From the NCBI GenBank assembly GCA_044360435.1, contig JBIKKI010000024.1:1-22359 (forward strand): a stretch of DNA of 22,359 nt. The letters are read 5' to 3'. How positions within the stretch are numbered: position 1 is the first letter of the stretch; each line of letters starts with the position of its first letter. Positions 1 through 6,429 of the stretch are shown one piece after another. The position numbers and the translations under genes were made by a program. Under the pieces are notes generated by a model, which searched no databases, was not told the DNA's origin, and worked only from the letters and a program-made list of their open reading frames with translations. Source of the DNA: REEB481 sp044360435 (GTDB taxonomy: Bacteria > Bacteroidota > Bacteroidia > NS11-12g > UBA955).

Positions 1-164
1 ACATCATTCAGATAAAACACCGTTGGAACCGGTTGCAGCTGTATCACCGAAGTGAGGCTTTTTATTGCAGCAACTTCGGGAATACGGGCACTGCGGTGGA
101 AATTACAGCCACCAACAAACACTAATCCCAGGAAACACAGGCGCGAAAGGATATTCATGTTCAT
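1..164 (-). CDS. Lipoprotein, N-terminal part only (gene runs off the window)
   Basis: Reading leftward from 164 gives an N-terminus MNMNILSRLCFLGLVFVGGC: a hydrophobic stretch ending in a VGGC lipobox. The mature protein would begin at Cys20 and be lipid-anchored in the inner or outer membrane. About 34 further residues are visible before the window ends, and they match no family I recognise. In-frame ATGs at 176, 164 and 158 are all possible starts; 164 gives a normal lipoprotein signal length. The gene follows the trmN6 stop at 182 by fewer than 20 bases on the same strand, so the two are probably co-transcribed. Function unknown. Confidence 0.6.
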   Translation of the reverse strand, partial: MNMNILSRLCFLGLVFVGGCNFHRSARIPEVAAIKSLTSVIQLQPVPTVFYLND

Positions 165-181
165 GACAAAAGCCATGCAAT

Positions 182-928
182 TTAAGACCTGCTGTTGGAA
201 TCAGCCACGGAACCCGCATCCAGAAACAGATAATAAGGGGCCAGTAATTCCGTGGCGCGGACGCTGTATGCATCGCCGGTTTTCAGCATCAGCTGTTCTT
301 CGGAAGCGGGCGGCTGCCCATTTCGGGCAAACACCACAAAGTGCAGATGCGCTTGTTTTTCCGGCGCATGCCGCACCACACAACGCTTCACAGGAAACCA
401 GCCCAGGGCGGAGGCACAGCGTTCAAGCATGATTATGGTTTGCGGAGGAAGCATCACGTACAAGTGCCCGTCAGATCTGAGCAGGCGGTTCACCGCCTTC
501 ATCAGCGCCTCCGGACTCAGTCCGGACTGTCCATGCCGCGCAAGCTGTTTCCGCTGCTCAGGATTAGGCAAGTCATGCATGAAGAACGGCGGATTGCACA
601 CGATGGCATCGAAGGTTTCGGCTGTTTGCCAATGGCGCACATCTTCCTGTATCAAGCGCAATCGATTGTTCCAGGGAGCAGTCATAAAGTTGGCGGCGGC
701 ATCCGTGCATGCACCGGATTCTACTTCCACAGCGGTAAAATGTGTTTCGGGAAAGCGCTGTGCCAGCATGAGTGGCAGCAAACCCGTTCCGGTACCGATA
801 TCAAGCACCTGCCGGGCACTATTCAATTGAATCCAGGCTCCAAACAAACAGGCATCTGTACTTACACGCATGGCCGCATGATTTTGTACAACTTGAAACT
901 GCTTGAATTGAAAATACGAATTTGCCAA
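182..928 (-). CDS. trmN6: tRNA1(Val) (adenine-37-N6)-methyltransferase, TrmN6/YfiC family
   Basis: A class I SAM-dependent methyltransferase of 248 residues. In this family the product methylates N6 of A37 in a valine tRNA. Visible motifs are the glycine-rich SAM loop DIGTGTGLLPLML and the catalytic NPPFF tetrad region (VCNPPFF) typical of N6-adenine enzymes. The N-terminus FQFKQF...AAMRVSTDACLFGAW is a TrmN6 hallmark. The frame is open back to an ATG at 997, but I prefer the TTG at 928. It gives the family-like beginning (M)ANSYFQFKQF, and a perfect -7 box TAATTTTG lies just upstream at 943-950, inside the longer version. The gene heads a minus-strand pair with the lipoprotein gene beyond 182. 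Confidence 0.88.
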   Translation of the reverse strand: MANSYFQFKQFQVVQNHAAMRVSTDACLFGAWIQLNSARQVLDIGTGTGLLPLMLAQRFPETHFTAVEVESGACTDAAANFMTAPWNNRLRLIQEDVRHWQTAETFDAIVCNPPFFMHDLPNPEQRKQLARHGQSGLSPEALMKAVNRLLRSDGHLYVMLPPQTIIMLERCASALGWFPVKRCVVRHAPEKQAHLHFVVFARNGQPPASEEQLMLKTGDAYSVRATELLAPYYLFLDAGSVADSNSRS

Positions 929-942
929 GGGAACCGGGAACG

Positions 943-950
943 CAAAATTA
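943..950 (-). promoter_or_regulatory. Predicted -7 promoter element for trmN6
   Basis: The minus strand reads TAATTTTG, an exact match to the Bacteroidota TAnnTTTG -7 element. Transcription would begin near 938, about 10 bases before the TTG start at 928. This would leave the ATG at 997 outside the transcript. No good -33 TTTG is seen at the usual spacing. Confidence 0.5.
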
Positions 951-964
951 GCCTCAAGCGGAAG

Positions 965-994
965 TTTGGTGCAGAACAATTTATGCTTGTTTTG
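965..994 (+). promoter_or_regulatory. Predicted promoter for the cytochrome c lipoprotein gene
   Basis: TTTG at 965-968 and TTGTTTTG at 987-994 are separated by 18 bp, close to the Bacteroidota -33 TTTG / -7 TAnnTTTG arrangement. Transcription would begin near 998, giving a leader of about 10 bases before the ATG at 1008. The promoter interleaves with that of the divergent trmN6. Confidence 0.45.
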
Positions 995-1007
995 CATTTA
1001 TTAGGTT

Positions 1008-1343
1008 ATGAATATGAACAGGCTTCTTACCGGTGCAGTGCTTGGATGCGCCTTGCTTACTGCACTGATGACCACTTCCTGCAAAAAGGAAAGTACCGCT
1101 TTTGAACATGCTGCCATGCGGCCCTGGTTCGACAACAAATGTGGATCCTGCCATGGACAAGGCGGCAGCAACCGTATTTCCTGGGCATACAACCCCGATG
1201 ATTATGCGGGAAGCATCAAAGGGAAAATCAGCAAGATTTACAGCGAGGTATATAACAAGAAATCGATGCCGCCCGGCGGCGCCTCTCAGGCGGAGCTTGA
1301 TGCCTTCAAAGCCTGGTATGACGCGGGCTATCCTGCAAAGTGA
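1008..1343 (+). CDS. Small c-type cytochrome-like lipoprotein
   Basis: A 111-residue exported protein. Residues 1-25 form a signal peptide ending in a lipobox (MTTSC, Cys25), so the protein should be membrane-anchored outside the cytoplasm. One haem-attachment motif CGSCH (Cys45, Cys48, His49) follows, and Met87 in KSMPPGG is a good candidate for the second axial haem ligand. Spacing and length fit a minimal mono-haem cytochrome c domain, as seen in small Bacteroidota electron-transfer lipoproteins; its redox partner is not visible. ATG at 1008 and ATG at 1014 are both usable. The stop TGA at 1341-1343 abuts the stop of the convergent ABC gene with no gap. Confidence 0.8.
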   Translation: MNMNRLLTGAVLGCALLTALMTTSCKKESTAFEHAAMRPWFDNKCGSCHGQGGSNRISWAYNPDDYAGSIKGKISKIYSEVYNKKSMPPGGASQAELDAFKAWYDAGYPAK

Positions 1344-2069
1344 TCATTGCCCACCGGCAACATGAAACAACCCGGCTGTTTCCGGATTGCCTGCCGGATG
1401 AGGCAGATGCCTGCCCACACGATTCTTGTCGAGGAACAGTAAATCGTCGGCACGCGGCAAAAAGACCTCGGTATCGTGGGTGCTGACGATTACAAGCTTA
1501 TGGAATTCGTGGGCGAGCTGCTGCAACAGTGCGGCCAGTTCCCTTTTAGCGGCAAAATCCAGAAACGCACTGGGCTCATCCAGCAACAACACGGGTGTGT
1601 CCTGAGCCAGCGCGCGTGCCAGCAATACCCTCTGCTTTTCGCCATCGCTCATCTTCCCGAAATAAACTGCGGAAAGATGTGCTGCACCAGAGGTTTCAAG
1701 CGCCCGCATGATGCGATCCTGCCGTTCTTTTTCGGAAAGGTGGCGCCTGCGAAACAGTGCAGTGCCCACCAGTTCACTTCCGGTAAAGGATGCCGCGGCG
1801 GGGCGAGCCGTAAACACCAGTGCAAAAATGGCGCTGCGGCTCAGCGGATCCAGGTTGGCAACAGGCTGTTCGTTCCAGCATACCATTCCCCGATACGCCG
1901 GCAACAGTCCGCATAAGGTGTGCAGCAGCGTACTCTTTCCTGCTCCGTTGTGTCCGGCCAGTACCCAAAGTGAACCCTGTGCCGCCTCAAAAGAAAGCGG
2001 ATCGACAAGCAGCGGATTCCCCGCCCCGGGATATCCGGTTTGCAACGCTATTGCCTGTAGTCCTTTCAC
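1344..2069 (-). CDS. ABC transporter ATP-binding protein, iron-siderophore/haem/cobalamin uptake type
   Basis: A 241-residue ATPase subunit. Walker A is GHNGAGKST (about residues 39-47), the signature is MSDGEKQR, Walker B is VLLLDEPSAFLD, and the switch histidine is in STHD. The family (FecE/BtuD/HmuV-like) powers inner-membrane uptake of iron chelates, haem or B12. MSDGE instead of LSGGQ is tolerated in this group. The frame is open to 2405 and an ATG lies at 2096, but GTG at 2069 is preferred: it gives the usual ~10 residues before the first strand, and a -7-like CATCTTTG sits just upstream (2077-2084, minus strand). No permease or binding protein is in the window, so the substrate cannot be named. 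Confidence 0.85.
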   Translation of the reverse strand: MKGLQAIALQTGYPGAGNPLLVDPLSFEAAQGSLWVLAGHNGAGKSTLLHTLCGLLPAYRGMVCWNEQPVANLDPLSRSAIFALVFTARPAAASFTGSELVGTALFRRRHLSEKERQDRIMRALETSGAAHLSAVYFGKMSDGEKQRVLLARALAQDTPVLLLDEPSAFLDFAAKRELAALLQQLAHEFHKLVIVSTHDTEVFLPRADDLLFLDKNRVGRHLPHPAGNPETAGLFHVAGGQ

Positions 2070-2081
2070 AGCCCTGCAAAG

Positions 2082-2609
2082 ATGAATATTAATCATGAAC
2101 TTCGTCCCGTGGCGCTTCAACTCATCCCTTGCAACACAAAGACGCATTTCGGCGCAGTGCAACAGCTTGCACACGAAATCTGGCATCAGCACTATCCGGG
2201 CATCATCAGCATGGAACAAATTACATTTATGCTGGAATCCAATTACAGCGAGGCTGCATTGTTGCAGCAAAAAAGCGAGGGACAGCAATTGTTCATGATA
2301 GGCGCGACAGAGGCTGCGCCCCAAGGATTTCTGGGCGTTTACCCTCGCAGCACAGAAGCGTTGTTTATCTCCAAGTGGTATATCCTTACGGCACTGCACG
2401 GACAAGGGATTGGCAGAAACTCATTCCTGCTCCTGCAACAGCGATTTCCAGAGGTAAACTGCATGCGCCTGCAGGTAAACCGACAAAACTATAAGGCCAT
2501 TAACTTCTATTTCTCCTTAGGATTTCGGATTGAACGCTGCGCTGATTTTGACATCGGCAATGGCTATTTCATGAATGACTTCATCATGATTTGGAAGCCG
2601 GTATTTTAA
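2082..2609 (+). CDS. GNAT-family N-acetyltransferase
   Basis: A 175-residue single-domain acetyltransferase. The acetyl-CoA-binding region is visible as LTALHGQGIGRNSFLLLQQ (the GNAT Q/R-x-x-G-x-G/A pattern, here HGQGIGRN). It is followed by the typical NRQNYKAINFYFSLGFRIE segment, in which N..A..FY...GF packs against the cofactor. The substrate is unknown; members acetylate amines, amino-acid or protein N-termini, or small toxins. It is divergent from the ABC ATPase with only about 12 bases between the starts. At its 3' end it overlaps the convergent haemoglobin gene by 4 bases, sharing the TTAA of the two stop codons. Confidence 0.85.
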   Translation: MNINHELRPVALQLIPCNTKTHFGAVQQLAHEIWHQHYPGIISMEQITFMLESNYSEAALLQQKSEGQQLFMIGATEAAPQGFLGVYPRSTEALFISKWYILTALHGQGIGRNSFLLLQQRFPEVNCMRLQVNRQNYKAINFYFSLGFRIERCADFDIGNGYFMNDFIMIWKPVF

Positions 2610-2989
2610 TCCAGCGACAAACCCAGCTTATGCCGGAACAGGATGCCCATCTGTTCGGCACGCTTCTTCCAGTCGTCAGCCACCGGGCCAGAATAACCGG
2701 CATCAATCGCCTCAAACAGGAACTGCATCCACAACTGAAAATCCTCGTTGTCGAGCTGCAGTTTCACATGAGGTTCAAAAGCACTGCCTTTGTACGAATG
2801 TTCTGCCGCATCAATACCCAGCACGAAGCACCAGAAATCATCTATTTTGGGAAGGTGTTCTTCCAAATTCAAGTGTGCGAACTTACCGGCGGTATGCGGA
2901 TGTTTCAACAATCGTGCATATTGCTGCCGCACTACCTGTTGTACCTCTGCACGATTGGTTACATCCAAAAGCGGAACCCCTGTTTCCAT
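2606..2989 (-). CDS. Group III truncated haemoglobin
   Basis: A 127-residue globin. Diagnostic features are DFWCFVL (residues 51-57), the YKGSAFEPH segment with the proximal haem histidine at His74, and the Trp at about 87 in FQLWMQF, which is conserved in group II/III truncated globins. Such proteins bind O2, NO or sulfide at haem; physiological roles proposed for the family include NO detoxification and redox or peroxide chemistry. The gene is divergent from the Crp/Fnr regulator, with a CRP-like operator centred between them and positioned for both promoters. This suggests it is under that regulator. The start ATG is 8 bases after the TTTG of a -7 box, so the leader is very short. Confidence 0.88.
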   Translation of the reverse strand: METGVPLLDVTNRAEVQQVVRQQYARLLKHPHTAGKFAHLNLEEHLPKIDDFWCFVLGIDAAEHSYKGSAFEPHVKLQLDNEDFQLWMQFLFEAIDAGYSGPVADDWKKRAEQMGILFRHKLGLSLD

Positions 2990-2996
2990 TTCTCCG

Positions 2997-3004
2997 CAAA
3001 TTAA
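2997..3004 (-). promoter_or_regulatory. -7 promoter element of the truncated haemoglobin gene
   Basis: The minus strand reads TTAATTTG, one mismatch from TAnnTTTG. Its TTTG core is centred 35 bp from the centre of the CRP-like site at 3027-3040. There is no -33 TTTG in the usual place, as expected for an activator-dependent promoter. Confidence 0.55.
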
Positions 3005-3026
3005 TCAGTCGATTGAAAGAACCTAT

Positions 3027-3040
3027 GTGACCCAGGTCAT
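3027..3040. promoter_or_regulatory. CRP-like operator shared by two divergent promoters
   Basis: GTGACCCAGGTCAT is a near-palindrome of the form GTGA-N6-TCAC with one mismatch in the last base. It shares ACCCAGGTCA with the site at 6430-6443. Its centre (3033.5) is 35 bp from the -7 TTTG core of the haemoglobin promoter on the left and 36 bp from the -7 core of the regulator promoter on the right. Binding there could activate both genes, and would also be positive autoregulation. Confidence 0.65.
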
Positions 3041-3063
3041 TCAGGATCTTGAATTCTGTAGTT

Positions 3064-3071
3064 TAGATTTA
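3064..3071 (+). promoter_or_regulatory. -7 promoter element of the Crp/Fnr regulator gene
   Basis: TAGATTTA matches TAnnTTTG except for the last base and lies 4 bases before the ATG at 3076. Transcription would begin at or next to the start codon. Its TTTA core is 36 bp from the centre of the operator at 3027-3040. Confidence 0.45.
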
Positions 3072-3075
3072 CCGG

Positions 3076-3720
3076 ATGATTGAACTGTTGAAACAACGGT
3101 TTCCGATGCTGGAACTTCCCTTGTTGGAAGCATTGGCTGAGGTGGGTAAAATCAAGCATGTCCAGGCCGGCGACGAACTCATCCAAACCGGTCAGTACAT
3201 CCGTTCCACTGTATTGGTGATCAGCGGCAGCATCAAGGTTTTTCGCGAAAGCGAAGATGGAGGCGAGTTTCTGGTGTATTACCTCAGACCTGGAAACGCT
3301 TGCGCCGTAAGTATGATTTGCGCCATGAAGAGCGATACCAGTGAGGTGAGCGCAACAGCTGTTGAAGACAGTGAAGTACTGCTGGTTCCGTTGGAACTGA
3401 TGGATTCCTGGATGATGCGCTACACCAGCTGGAATCGATTTGTGCTTGGAAACTACCGTGAGCGTTTTGAAGAATTGCTGCAAGTGGTGGACCAGATTGC
3501 CTTTCGCAGCCTGGACGAACGCCTGGAATTTCACCTGCGGCGATTGGCTAAAAATGGCGAAAGCAAGAGCATCCAGGCTTCCCACCAGGATATTGCCAAC
3601 GACCTCAATTCGTCAAGGGAAGTGATTTCTCGCCTGCTGAAAAAAATGGAACAGAAAGGCTTGGTAAGCCTGCAGCGCAACCAAATCATCCTCAACGAAC
3701 GTTTCGGTACCCATGACTGA
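3076..3720 (+). CDS. Crp/Fnr-family transcriptional regulator with a cysteine-bearing ligand pocket
   Basis: A 214-residue regulator. Residues ~15-110 form the cyclic-nucleotide-binding-like beta-roll, ~110-145 the dimer helix, and ~150-210 a winged helix-turn-helix (HQDIANDLNSSREVISRLLKKME). The recognition helix has Arg181-Glu182-xxx-Arg186, matching the three residues with which E. coli CRP reads GTGA. In the phosphate-binding cassette the CRP-like Arg-Ser pair is absent and the stretch reads NACAVSMICA, with Cys76 and Cys82, the only cysteines. No N-terminal FNR iron-sulfur cysteines are present. cAMP sensing is therefore unlikely, and thiol or persulfide sensing is a plausible inference. 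The stop overlaps the start of the methyltransferase gene by 8 bases. Confidence 0.9.
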   Translation: MIELLKQRFPMLELPLLEALAEVGKIKHVQAGDELIQTGQYIRSTVLVISGSIKVFRESEDGGEFLVYYLRPGNACAVSMICAMKSDTSEVSATAVEDSEVLLVPLELMDSWMMRYTSWNRFVLGNYRERFEELLQVVDQIAFRSLDERLEFHLRRLAKNGESKSIQASHQDIANDLNSSREVISRLLKKMEQKGLVSLQRNQIILNERFGTHD

Positions 3721-4321
3721 TTTACACCGAAAGGACTACTGGAACAGCCGATGGAAAGAAGGAAAAACTGGCTGGGATTTAGGCATGCCTTCACCGCCAT
3801 TGCTGCACCTGATACACACGTTGCAGCCATCCAAAAACAGCCGCATCCTGATTCCGGGCTGTGGCAATGCCTGGGAAGCCGAATGGCTTGCTGCACAAGG
3901 ATATACCAACATCACGCTGGTGGACATCGCACCGGATTTGTGCAGCCGTTTGGAACAACACTTCGCCCAAACTCCGGCAATCACGGTGCGCTGCATGGAT
4001 TTCTTCGACCTTGAAGGCCCTTACGATCTGATCCTGGAACAAACTTTTTTCTGCGCCATAGTTCCCGAGCTGCGCGAAGCCTATACCTTAAAGATGAAGG
4101 CCTTGCTTTCGGAAAACGGAATCCTTGCCGGCGTGCTGTTCGATACCCAATTCCCATTTGATGGGCCGCCATTCGGGGGCCACGCCGATGATTACCGCGC
4201 CTTGTTTCAGCAGCAGTTTCGCAGCGTACAGCTTACACCGTGCAGCCACAGCGCCGCACCACGCGCAGGTACAGAATGCCTGATGGCTTGCAGCCAACAG
4301 GCGATGCACCCCGTATTTTGA
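3713..4321 (+). CDS. TPMT-family SAM-dependent methyltransferase
   Basis: A 202-residue methyltransferase of the thiopurine S-methyltransferase family, which includes thiol, halide and thiocyanate methyltransferases (TPMT/HOL). Typical features are the N-terminal YWNSRW...GWDLGMPSPPL block, the SAM loop RILIPGCGNAWEAEWLA, VDIAPD at the end of strand 2, and the later GPPFGG...Y motif. It is slightly shorter than animal TPMT, as is usual for bacterial members. Its ATG lies inside the end of the regulator gene (8-base overlap), so the two are translationally coupled. Next to rhodanese and persulfide genes, methylation of sulfide, thiols or thiocyanate is an attractive but unproven role. Confidence 0.82.
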   Translation: MTDLHRKDYWNSRWKEGKTGWDLGMPSPPLLHLIHTLQPSKNSRILIPGCGNAWEAEWLAAQGYTNITLVDIAPDLCSRLEQHFAQTPAITVRCMDFFDLEGPYDLILEQTFFCAIVPELREAYTLKMKALLSENGILAGVLFDTQFPFDGPPFGGHADDYRALFQQQFRSVQLTPCSHSAAPRAGTECLMACSQQAMHPVF

Positions 4322-4379
4322 TTGTATTCCCGCAAAAACCCTTCCCGCCCGGAAGGCGTTATCTGCATAAACCACGTAC

Positions 4380-5189
4380 ATGCCCAGCAAGAGCATTTTT
4401 CTGGTAAAACTCATGGATTGTCCGTCGGAAGCGGCCATGATACGCATGCAGCTGCAGGACAAGGAACAGGTAACATCCGTGCAGTGCAACGTAGCCGAAC
4501 GCACGGCCGAAGTGATTCATTCCGGCAATGCTGAAGACATCCTCAATGCGTTGCAACCGCTGCAGCTCGGCATCAGCTTGTTGGAAAGCAAACCGTTTGA
4601 ACACGATGCAGCAACGACGCAAAACAGCGCTTCCCGGGAGCGTTCTCTGTTGTGGGCAGTGCTTGGGTTGAATCTGGCATTTTTCTTCATTGAAGGCTTC
4701 GCCGGATACTGGGCAGGTTCTGCTGGCCTGATGGCCGATGGAGCCGATATGCTTGCGGACGCACTGGTTTATGGATTGGCGCTGCTGGCCGTAAGCGGAG
4801 GCGCCATGCAACAGCGTAATGCCGCACTGGCCGCAGCATTTCTGCAGTTTGCCGTGGCTTTGTACACCTTTTATGAAGTTTTGGAACGGTGGCTGAATCC
4901 TTCTTCCCTGCCCGACATCCAATGGATGATGTACACTTCCTTAGGCGCGCTGGCCGCCAATATTGCCTGCCTGTACCTGCTTAGGCAGCAGGAATCTTCC
5001 AAAGCACATATCCGCGCAAGCGTGATTTTCACCTCCAACGACATCCTTGCCAACCTGGGTGTGATGCTGGCCGCAGGTTTGGTTTGGATGAGCAATTCCA
5101 AAGTTCCCGACCTGGTGGTTGGTACACTTGTGCTGCTTTTGGTACTCCACGGCGCCCGCCGCATTTACCAAATAAGCCGGCTTCGTTGA
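4380..5189 (+). CDS. CDF-family cation transporter with N-terminal heavy-metal-associated-like domain
   Basis: A 269-residue inner-membrane protein. Residues ~1-70 resemble a ferredoxin-fold HMA domain, but the metal loop reads MDCPSEA with a single cysteine (Cys14) instead of CxxC. About six membrane segments follow (roughly 90-260). The CDF metal site in TM2 is DMLAD (Asp123, Asp127), as in Fe/Zn-type members. The TM5 equivalent is SNDILAN (Asn220, Asp221, Asn225) rather than HxxxD. The C-terminal cytoplasmic domain usual in CDF proteins is missing; the protein ends soon after TM6. Export of a divalent metal by proton exchange is likely; the ion is uncertain. It lies 58 bases after the methyltransferase gene on the same strand. 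Confidence 0.83.
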   Translation: MPSKSIFLVKLMDCPSEAAMIRMQLQDKEQVTSVQCNVAERTAEVIHSGNAEDILNALQPLQLGISLLESKPFEHDAATTQNSASRERSLLWAVLGLNLAFFFIEGFAGYWAGSAGLMADGADMLADALVYGLALLAVSGGAMQQRNAALAAAFLQFAVALYTFYEVLERWLNPSSLPDIQWMMYTSLGALAANIACLYLLRQQESSKAHIRASVIFTSNDILANLGVMLAAGLVWMSNSKVPDLVVGTLVLLLVLHGARRIYQISRLR

Positions 5190-5269
5190 CGTTCAGGTAT
5201 CGGGAATTCTATGCCCACTGCGGCCCGATGCTTGGTCTTCAATTCCCTACATTCGCATAGCAAATCTTT

Positions 5270-6370
5270 ATGTCAATAAACGCCAGCATCCAGACAGAAA
5301 TTGACGCCGCATATCTGTACGGCATCCTTGCCGATACCGAAGAAGATCCCGCTGTGGCGCGCATCTTCAGAGAGATGAGCAACATCGAAGCCGGACATGC
5401 ACAAGCATTTCTAAAAAGCCAGGGACTGGATGCCACGGTGATGCCACCGCCTTCGCGAAGGGCAAAAACCTTACGGACAATCGGTAAAATTTTCGGCAAT
5501 GATTACATCCTTGGCGTGCTGATGGACACGGAAAAATCGCTGGCGGCGAACATTTCCAAAGCACGGAGCAGTACAGGTACCGCGCCGGGTCTATCGGACA
5601 CCACCCATGTGGCCATTCTGAAGAACATCCTGAACAACCATAAAGACGTTTCGGGCACACAACTGGCGCGTTTCGAAAAAAGACATCGCTCGGTGGGAGG
5701 CAATGCGCTGCGTGCAGCCGTGCTGGGAGGCAACGACGGCCTTGTTTCCAACTTCAGTCTGGTGATGGGTGTTGCAGGTGCTACCGGTGGTCAATCGGAA
5801 GTGCTGCTGGCCGGTGTGGCCGGTTTGCTGGCAGGAGCTTTATCCATGGCTTTGGGCGAATGGATTTCTGTGAAAAGCTCGCAGGAGCTTTACGAGAATC
5901 AGATGGAGCTTGAAATGGAAGAACTGGAAATCAACCCCGAAGGCGAACAGCACGAGTTGAAGCTGATTTACATGGCCAAAGGAATTCCGGAGGATCAGGC
6001 CGGGGAGATGGCCGCTGCGCTGATGCAGGACCGCGACAAGGCGCATCAGATGCTGGTACGCGAAGAGTTGGGTATCAACAGCGAAGAATTGAAAGGCTCG
6101 GCCATGGAAGCTGCGCTGGCTTCCTTCTTCCTCTTCGCCCTTGGTGCCATCATACCCGTGATTCCCTTCTTCTTCAGCGGTGGCTGGACAGCCATTGGCC
6201 TTAGTGCCATCCTCAGCGCCGGCGGCCTGTTCCTGATTGGTTCGGCCATTACCTTGTTTACCGGTAAAAGTATTTGGTTTTCGGGCATCAGGCAGGTTTT
6301 GTTTGGCCTTGCAGCTGCAGCCATCACCTTTGGCATCGGGAAACTCATCGGCGTTTCGCTGGTTGGTTGA
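5270..6370 (+). CDS. Ferritin-like/VIT1 fusion protein (MbfA-type iron/manganese exporter)
   Basis: A 366-residue fusion. Residues 1 to ~135 form a ferritin-like (erythrin) domain with carboxylate/histidine ligands such as Glu10, Glu40 and His43 (IEAGHA). Residues ~138-366 form a VIT1/CCC1 membrane domain that begins with the typical AAVLGGNDGLVSNFSLVMG. It has a long charged cytoplasmic segment (about 200-275) and three further membrane segments at the end. Characterised relatives (MbfA of alpha-proteobacteria) export iron and protect against peroxide. The gene is 80 bases after the CDF transporter and may be in the same transcript; TTTA immediately at the start codon is only a weak -7 candidate. 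Confidence 0.9.
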   Translation: MSINASIQTEIDAAYLYGILADTEEDPAVARIFREMSNIEAGHAQAFLKSQGLDATVMPPPSRRAKTLRTIGKIFGNDYILGVLMDTEKSLAANISKARSSTGTAPGLSDTTHVAILKNILNNHKDVSGTQLARFEKRHRSVGGNALRAAVLGGNDGLVSNFSLVMGVAGATGGQSEVLLAGVAGLLAGALSMALGEWISVKSSQELYENQMELEMEELEINPEGEQHELKLIYMAKGIPEDQAGEMAAALMQDRDKAHQMLVREELGINSEELKGSAMEAALASFFLFALGAIIPVIPFFFSGGWTAIGLSAILSAGGLFLIGSAITLFTGKSIWFSGIRQVLFGLAAAAITFGIGKLIGVSLVG

Positions 6371-6407
6371 AGCCGTAAAGAACCATGAGCCTTGTCAGCA
6401 TTCCCTG

Positions 6408-6421
6408 CTGATGTAAATCAA
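6408..6421. promoter_or_regulatory. Second, upstream CRP/FNR-like site before the MBL-rhodanese gene
   Basis: CTGATGTAAATCAA can be read as TGA-N6-TCA, like the other sites here, or as an FNR-type TGAT-N4-ATCA. Its centre (6414.5) is 22 bp, two helical turns, from that of the site at 6430-6443, so two dimers would lie on the same face of the DNA. Confidence 0.4.
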
Positions 6422-6429
6422 GGACAGAA

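Noticed and set aside
252..1105. Plus-strand open frames across trmN6
   Set aside because: They lie antisense to trmN6, which has all its motifs, and show no recognisable domains.
2070..2405. N-terminal extension of the ABC ATPase to an ATG at 2405
   Set aside because: It would overlap the GNAT gene by over 300 bases, lies upstream of the -7 box at 2077-2084 and matches nothing in the ABC family.
4340..4356. Small hairpin CCTTCC-CGCCC-GGAAGG between the TPMT and CDF genes
   Set aside because: It has only a 6-bp stem with no T-tract after it, too weak to call a terminator.
5190..5269. Possible CRP-like site before the ferritin-VIT gene (TTGACGTTCAGGTATC)
   Set aside because: The half-sites do not form GTGA-N6-TCAC and the spacing to the start does not fit the other promoters.
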